From Parietaria judaica (taxonomy: Eukaryota > Streptophyta > Magnoliopsida > Rosales > Urticaceae): a stretch of 64,000 nucleotides of DNA. Numbering within the stretch: the stretch's first letter is position 1; each line of letters opens with the position of its first letter. The position numbers and the translations under genes were made by a program. The DNA lies in contig OX940862.1 of the NCBI GenBank assembly GCA_954871525.1, positions 46,989,732 through 47,053,731 of the forward strand, written 5' to 3'. Below the pieces are notes generated by a model, which worked only from the letters and a program-made list of their open reading frames with translations, ran no database searches and was not told the origin of the DNA. Of this stretch, positions 57,965 through 64,000 are shown piece after piece.

Positions 57965-60250
57965 CGATCCTCGTTTAAAGCTTCTCTGAGGACTTCTTCA
58001 CAACAAGACAAGAGGCAATGATGACTTCGTTGCGTGCCTCCTGGAGCTTGGCAGAAGTAGTAACGAGGTGGCTACGAACTTTTTCGAGATTCTATTGGAA
58101 AATTCCCCTCTGGGCGACATCAACTTGGAGGCCAGATGCCTCCTCGGCAAGAGTCCCTAAATGCTGGTGTTCCTCATGGAGTTGACCTCGTAGGCCTATC
58201 TTGGTTTGCCTGAGGTGCTCGATCATCATCTTGGCGCCAAAGACCTTTTCTTCGGCCATCTTGAGCCGGCCCGTCAGCTCGACGAGCTCCTTGGTATTCT
58301 CGCTTAGGTCGGCTTCGAGCCCCTTTACGAGGTCCCCAGGCCACGACGTGGCCGCCTTGGCATGTTCCGATTTCAGCCTTCCTAGATCATTCTCGTATGA
58401 GAGGACCGTCTCGTTCATATACGTCTGGAAATGAGAACGACGAACAAATTTCTACAGGCATATAGTCCTAGAAAAGTCAAACAATGAGAACCCGAAAGGT
58501 AAAATTACTTACCCGAACGCACGCTTGGGCCATGCGCTCATACTACTTGCCGTGGGCGAGCTGCAGGGGGTCCAGAAGGCGGTTGAGATACGTCGAATTG
58601 GCAATGTATCAAGAAGAGGCACGCACGGAGTCCACGAGGGACCTTTAAGCGGATAACTTGACCTTGACGTATTCTACGTTCTTCTCGCCTGAGACGGAAT
58701 ACCTGCTGATCCCGTCGGCTACCATCGGCGCTTTCCTTTTCTCATTGGAGTGTCTGCACGCTACAGGGTACCCGTGGGGGTTCGACCTCAGACGAGGTGC
58801 GGATCGCTCTGGGACCACCATTGTCTTCTTAGCAGGCACGGGAGGGACCTCGGATCGCTTAGCGGAGCGGCTACGTATCTCAGCACGCGCTGGCGCGACG
58901 TCCGGCGCGTCAGACATTTCCACCTCCCCCTCAGTAGTAAATTCAACGCATGGCTTCACAGTACCCGACAGCTCACCCTCAATCTTGACAAAGTGAGCGG
59001 ACTGCGCCTCCCGAGCCTTATCAACAATAGTCTCGAGAGAGGCATCCTCGGGGTCTTATCGCTGGGAGAGGAGAACACCTCCACGACAGGAAATGATGAG
59101 TCACCTCGCTGGATTGGGGTATCACTCGTCCCGCTCGACGACTTCATGGACTTTTCTAGACCTGCGTAACACGCCGGCATATACTTCAAATTCAAGAACA
59201 AGGTGAAATCACCTCCCAGCTATCTTTCAACACTTTGTTTAGAGGCATACCTGACACGTTTAACAAAACTTCTGCGACCAAATGTCCCTTCCCAGTGTAG
59301 TATTTCTAGTACCCCGAGTTCTCGATCCTATCAACCGGGAAATTGGCCCAGCGGAGCCCGTCTTTGGGGATAAGCTTCTTTTTGATGGCCCGAAACCTCG
59401 AATCCTCCTCGAGATAAGAAGCCCTACCTAGAAAGCAACAGAAAACAAAACAAGGTCATACATTGGTTCTTATACCTTGCAATATATAATAATAAGCCTG
59501 ATAACAGAGGCCCGAAGCCCATCACCGGTGGAGTTCCATTCGGGCGACCTCACTGCCCCGGCCTGATTATCCGAGAACAAAAATTATCTCTCTATCCAGC
59601 CACCCCGAACATTTGGAGTACCGTGGAGGATCTTCCCCCTCCTCCTGTCGAGATAGTGTTCCCGGATGCTTTCCCCGAGCCCTTCTGATGGTATAGACGA
59701 GCTAGATTGTCGTTGGTGAGGACCACCTCGTGCTCTCTTGCCACGACACCCTGGGGCACCAAGTTGTGGTAGGCATTTAGGCCAAGTTGACCCAAGGCCA
59801 GGTGCAGGTGACGGAGATACTCCACAATGACCTCCGGGAAAGGCAGCTCAATCCCGGCCTCAAGAAAAGCCTCATAAGCGACTGTCGACCCATCATTCGC
59901 CACGAATGGGTGATCCTTCCTCTCAGGGGCTTCAAGTTCGATGAATTCTTAAAAGTTGTAGACGGCGCAAAGTTCCCTCACATAATCGGGAGTGAGCACC
60001 GAAGACGGAGGAAATTTGAGCAACCAAGGCGCTTTGGAAGAAGAAGTGATTATCACGATATCAGAAAAAATGAGAAGAAAAAAATGCAGAGAAGAAAGAA
60101 GGAAAGAGATGGTTCAGAGGCAATTGGAGAAAACTGCGAACGAAATACAAAGGTTATAAAGGAACCTCACCTCAACACGCCTCCCACTTCTTCTCTCATG
60201 ATCTTCGATGGTGTACAAGGAAATGATGGTGACCGCATGGTTAGTGAGTT
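57965..60250 (-). pseudogene. Tat-b antisense gene, N-terminal and middle parts
   Basis: On the minus strand, 59,592-59,930 reads PERKDHPFVANDGSTVAYEA then FPEVIVEYLRHLHLALGQLG, the same Transposase_28-like domain as Tat-a exon 1. 58,956-59,190 and 58,645-58,959 give charged middle segments with a TACGCAG acceptor-like site near 59,160. 58,092-58,418 is a coiled coil (MNETVLSYENDLGRL...). Stops and shifts occur. With 48,709-49,107 this is one gene split by CL2, in the same order as in Tat-a. Confidence 0.65.
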
Positions 60251-60646
60251 TAGTAAACCCCATCACATCCAATAAAACCTTGGCAGCTGGAAATAAAAGA
60301 AGTTTTCACCGTTGTCAAATCAACCTCCCTATTGGCCCACTACAAAGCGTGAGAGATTGAGGAGAAACTACTACAGGCAACACCAATCCTCTGCCTCCAA
60401 GTGTACCTGCCATGCACAAGAGAGAATCCCACTCAAACCAATTCAATTAAAGGGTGATGAGAATATTTCCCATGTTGCGAAATTTAAAAACCTTTCCCAT
60501 CAAATTTTGTTCATCCTCATTTCAAAATTCTGAGAATGATGAAAAACATTATCTAAGAAAAAAGAAATAATTCGGGCAATAGATTTCGATCATCAACATG
60601 CTAAAGTCCATCAAGGGACATTCACTTAGTGCACTGGGGGGCTCAC
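60251..60646. other. Tat-b segment before the 3-prime LTR
   Basis: No gene. GTACCTGCCATGCACAAGAG near 60,402-60,421 recurs at 61,305-61,324 as part of a ~35-bp repeat. A G-run (GGGGGG, 60,636-60,641) is the likely purine tract. Confidence 0.5.
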
Positions 60647-61196
60647 TGTTAATGTGGGACTTAGTCCCCTCAAAAACGACAATAATATGTCAAACAACAT
60701 ACAAAGATAAGCCAACGACTCCATGAAAAAATGATATCAAGAAAAAATTAACATGATGCACAACATGGGCTTTAAATCAATAAAGGCCCACCACGAGGAT
60801 TAAGGCCCATTTGTAATATGAACTCCTAAACCCCATAGATCAGTTCACGAAGACCAAGCAACCCATAAGACCAATCACATCTCCTGCATGCTGACCAGCT
60901 TGAGCTACTACCACGTCGATGAGGACCTAGTATTTTGGAATTACTCTTACACGTGGTGTCCCGTAAAATCTCCAGGAATAAGGAGCTCAATCATATAGTC
61001 GTTACATAGAAATAGGACATATACATTGTATCTTAGCCTATAAATAGAGGGAAAATGTAATAGCATGGGATGGATTCCTTTGCACACAATCCTTAGCAAT
61101 TACATTTTGTAATCAACTCGTGATCAGTCAATAACAATATCTTTCTTTTATTACCTATATTTCTACTGATTCCTTGCCCGAGCTATTTTCATCAAA
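60647..61196 (+). repeat. Probable Tat-b 3-prime LTR
   Basis: It starts TGTTAATGTGGG just after a G-run plus CTCAC, the same layout as Tat-a (GGGGG CTAAC TGTTG). The TATA box (CCTATAAATAGAGG) is at about 61,032-61,045. The end is placed near 61,196 (TTTTCATCAAA) by likeness to the 5-prime LTR end; no clean TSD was found. Confidence 0.5.
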
Positions 61197-61497
61197 GTGG
61201 ATACACTACGGATAGATTGAGACCCATCATCTTGTACATCGTTTCAAAGTACAATCACTTTCTGACAATTTTTAATGATTTCAACAAACACCTCCCATTT
61301 AAAGTGTACCTGCCATGCACAAGAGAGAATTCCCACGCCATTAAGAGGTTCACCATCGGTGCTCTTCCAAGAAACAAACTCCAGTTATCCCCCTCTTCGA
61401 AGGATGACCAAAAGTGGTCGCAACATGTAAAAAATCCATTGACAGGGCAATATCAGGCACACCGCCAAAAAGTTGGGCGGCACCTTGGTCTACAAGG
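61197..61497 (-). pseudogene. Remnant flanking the CL2 solo LTR, left side
   Basis: An open frame at 61,217-61,513 has no recognised domain. It shares a ~35-bp repeat with 60,395-60,430 in Tat-b. It connects directly to 63,657 once the solo LTR and one TSD are removed, and is probably another antisense-gene copy. Confidence 0.3.
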
Positions 61498-63651
61498 TGT
61501 TAGATGTACCTGATAAGTATGCCTTTTTAAATTCAGATGTCAATGCCACTTATATAAGATCGTGACGTTTTTCTTTATTCAAAGATTAAGTTTTCAATTT
61601 ATCAATGACCATTTTGTTCGAGTTTTTCTTAAATGAATGTGATGAAAGTTTTGATTCCATACTTATTATATAACCTGGAAAATCGTGTACTCGTTATCAC
61701 AGTGGTAACTGTGAGGAGGTTTAACACAGAATATATAAATAATAACGAAAAGTAATCCATAGTTTAGATTATTAAACGGAATATAATAATCATGAAAAAC
61801 TATTGATTAACTCAACCACTGTAGAGTGATGATCTATTACCGAGTCATGGTGCCGGTCCGCATCATTAGATTAAATCAAGTATGAAGTGTCTTCATATTG
61901 GACGCACATGACTTTTTTTTTGAAAGCATCAAGCCGTCAATGATAGCGAATAGATAAGTCAACAAAAAACGGTCAGATAGAATCAGTTGTATCCTGACGT
62001 AATATAAGTCTATACAGTTTAATTTATACGATCTTTGATTTAAGAGTTTCGGTTTACAACTATGTTTTCCAGATACTTTTATTTTGGGATCGAAAAGATT
62101 AAACTGTAGTAGAGTTATGATTATAGATACGGATAATAACTCTATGATTTCCTATGTTATGATTTCGATGGTAAACATGTACTCATCCGGATCGTAACAA
62201 CTTCATAAACCGTTAGGTGAGTAACTTAACAATAATCATAGAAACATTGGTAGCACCGTCTGAACGGGTATACGGAGATCAGCCCTAGTAGAGACAAGAA
62301 TCATAATAATACAAAAACAGGATTATGATAGTTTGACTGTATCAATGGATACCTGAGTCAAGAAGATATATCTAACACATACTAAAGACTCCATCTTCGA
62401 GCTATAGCGGAATGTATCCGAAGTTGATGAAAGCTCTTCATTTTCATTCTTAAGTATGTGTCTCCATTTTTACCCTTTTGTAGCTCCATAAGTTCGAAAC
62501 CGCAAATCTAAATATGTTATTCTAAATAACATAGAATAAACTAATCACATAAGATTTTATGACTTGGTCATTTGATAAATCTTGATTTACCAAAAATGGC
62601 AAAAGTACTTAAACTTTATGTCAATACAGAAACTATGTAAAAGATTATGATTTTTTTTCTAGATCAACTCCAGGGTTGTAGAAAATTAAATTCTAATAGG
62701 AATATCTTTTTGAATCGTGTCATTCTCAGTTATGGTTACAGATTTATGATAATATCAGTTTTCAACTCGGTTGAATGTGATACTGGTATTTAAATCGAAA
62801 TTTAGAGAAACTAAATATCGGTGTTTATACCATAAATATTTAAAGAGAAAATAGAATGATGAAATCGATTTTGAATATATATTTGTATATATTTTCGATT
62901 TCAAATTTTTGGAAATATAAGGATTTAATTAATTAAATATTTTAGGGTATTTTCAAGAAAATATTTAAATCTTGAATTTATTCATTATTTGAATCAAATC
63001 AAATCTTAGAGTTAATATCTCCAAGTGGTTGAGTAAATCTCTCACAAGTGGTTGAGAGATTTTCTCTAAGTTGGTTACACTTTTTCCTCTAAATAGGAAA
63101 GGGTAAAACCTAAATCATTCACACTCCACTTCATTATAGAAATCGTTTTCTCTCTCTAGCTTAAGGTTTCTGCGACTTTCTCTGCGCCATTATTCAAGGA
63201 AAATCGATTTAGGGTTTTAGAGTTGATTCAGTAGGAGCCCACACATCCCCGCGGTCAAGCTCCAAAGAATACATCGAAAGACACGTGGGAGATATCTTTA
63301 GACTCTACAAACTGGCAAGAAGCTGAAAGTACGGAGAGCACCGAATTCTGAGATCACGTAGCAGAAGAAAAATCGAAAAAGGTATGTGATTTTTGTGCTT
63401 CGTGAATTATAATTATTTATTAATACTCATGGATGCTCGAATCTAATTATGGGATTTTTCATTTTTAAAATCGAAAATTGAATATCAACGATAGGGTGAT
63501 TAATATTCTAAAGTTCGTTGAGTCGGATAGGGTATTGAGATTATTGGTTTGGGACTTTAATCTCATAATTTTTTTTTAAAGAATAATTTACGCACTCATC
63601 GGATTTTTGTTTATTAGTCAGAGGGGATTCGGGCGAATCAGACCTTTAACA
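61498..63651 (+). mobile_element. CL2 solo LTR
   Basis: 2154 bp, TGTTAGATGTACC...CTTTAACA, with exact TSD CAAGG at 61,493-61,497 and 63,652-63,656. Internal sequence from 61,540 on matches the CL2 LTR at 39,631, including the TATA-like CCTCTAAATAGG (63,087) and the U5 segment. Confidence 0.82.
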
Positions 63652-63656
63652 CAAGG

Positions 63657-64000
63657 CTCTGATTAGATAGATGCGCAACGGGAACACAAGGATCTGCCAA
63701 GATTAATTATTCTTGAGGATTGGCGACGAGATTTGTGGGGAGGAATTTGAAGAAACGACCGAAGGCAGGCTTATCCACCTTCACGAAGAAGTACCGCCTT
63801 ATCCATCCAGACTCCAACCTGGAAGTTTATAGAGGATCTTTTCTATCGAACGTAGAGGGAACGTAAACTTCAATTGATTGTCGGACGATCAGGCAGTGAC
63901 AAACAACCTCATCAAATCTACTAACAAAAGCGACTTATTGCATTTAGCCACCAACGTCGTAATAGCGATGAAGAAGCAGAGGAAGTAGGGATCGATTTGA
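63657..64000 (-). pseudogene. Antisense-gene remnant at the window end
   Basis: The minus strand at about 63,695-63,815 reads SGWIRRYFFVKVDKPAFGRF and then FLPTNLVANPQE. This resembles the Tat-a exon 1 end (SAWTHKYFFFMAGQ) and the W..RYFFV pattern common after Transposase_28. It is truncated by the window edge. Confidence 0.4.

Larger units (their letters stand above)
34943..61196 (+). mobile_element. Tat-b: old Tat-lineage element carrying five inserts
   Basis: Pieces of one gypsy element appear in order: LTR, primer site, gag (35,723-36,120; 39,040-39,630; 41,709-42,590), protease remnant, RT remnant (to 43,610), integrase (44,634-44,850; 47,596-47,992), post-pol hairpin, antisense gene (48,709-49,107; 57,965-~60,250), purine tract and 3-prime LTR. 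Between them lie CL1 and CL2 sequences, most with TSDs, so the pieces join cleanly when these are removed. One stretch between RT and integrase is deleted. It is clearly older than Tat-a. Confidence 0.75.

Overview
The window looks like gene-poor chromatin from a flowering plant, probably a eudicot. I found no intact host gene, tRNA, rRNA or bacterial feature. Nearly everything is LTR retrotransposon sequence, nested several layers deep and mostly decayed. The evidence is plant-type Tat and Athila Ty3/gypsy elements, Copia-like elements with initiator-Met-tRNA primer sites, hAT-like GC-rich repeats, TATAAATA boxes inside LTRs, and 5-bp target-site duplications (TSDs) at most junctions. Labels used below are mine: CL1 (Copia-like family, ~2.7-kb LTR), CL2 (related family, ~2.1-2.3-kb LTR), Tat-a, Tat-b, and Athila-d.

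1-18,623: two CL1 LTRs in opposite orientation (1-2077 plus; 4593-4727 with 16,018-18,623 minus). Each is followed inwards by a tRNA-Met-type primer site, so two '5-prime ends' face each other around one CL1 leader. The minus LTR is split by an 11.3-kb Tat-a element (4728-16,017, TSD ACAAC). Tat-a has damaged gag, PR, RT, RNase H, a second RNase H and INT on the plus strand, a 38-bp minisatellite, and a four-exon gene on the opposite strand.

18,624-28,742: remnants of an older minus-strand gypsy element, split by a young Athila derivative (20,141-27,205, TSD ACTGG, LTRs ~99.5% identical). That element has lost RT, RNase H and most of INT, and fuses protease to the integrase C-terminus.

28,743-34,942: two hAT-like non-autonomous elements (one carrying a Tat-a solo LTR), fragments of minus-strand LTRs with a W-box-rich array, tandem duplications, and a truncated CL1 LTR.

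34,943-61,196: an old Tat-b element interrupted by a CL1 solo LTR (36,121-39,039), a CL2 solo LTR (39,631-41,708), a truncated CL1 LTR with deletion (43,611-44,633), a CL1 solo LTR (44,851-47,595) and a complete-ended CL2 element with gag but no pol (49,108-57,964). Removing the inserts reconnects its gag, INT and antisense gene. 61,197-64,000: further antisense-gene-like remnants split by a CL2 solo LTR (61,498-63,651, TSD CAAGG).

In working order: Tat-a and Tat-b once encoded gag-pol plus an antisense extra protein. The CL2 element and Athila-d lack enzymes and would have had to move using proteins supplied by other copies. Recombination reduced many copies to solo LTRs. Athila-d appears to be the youngest arrival.
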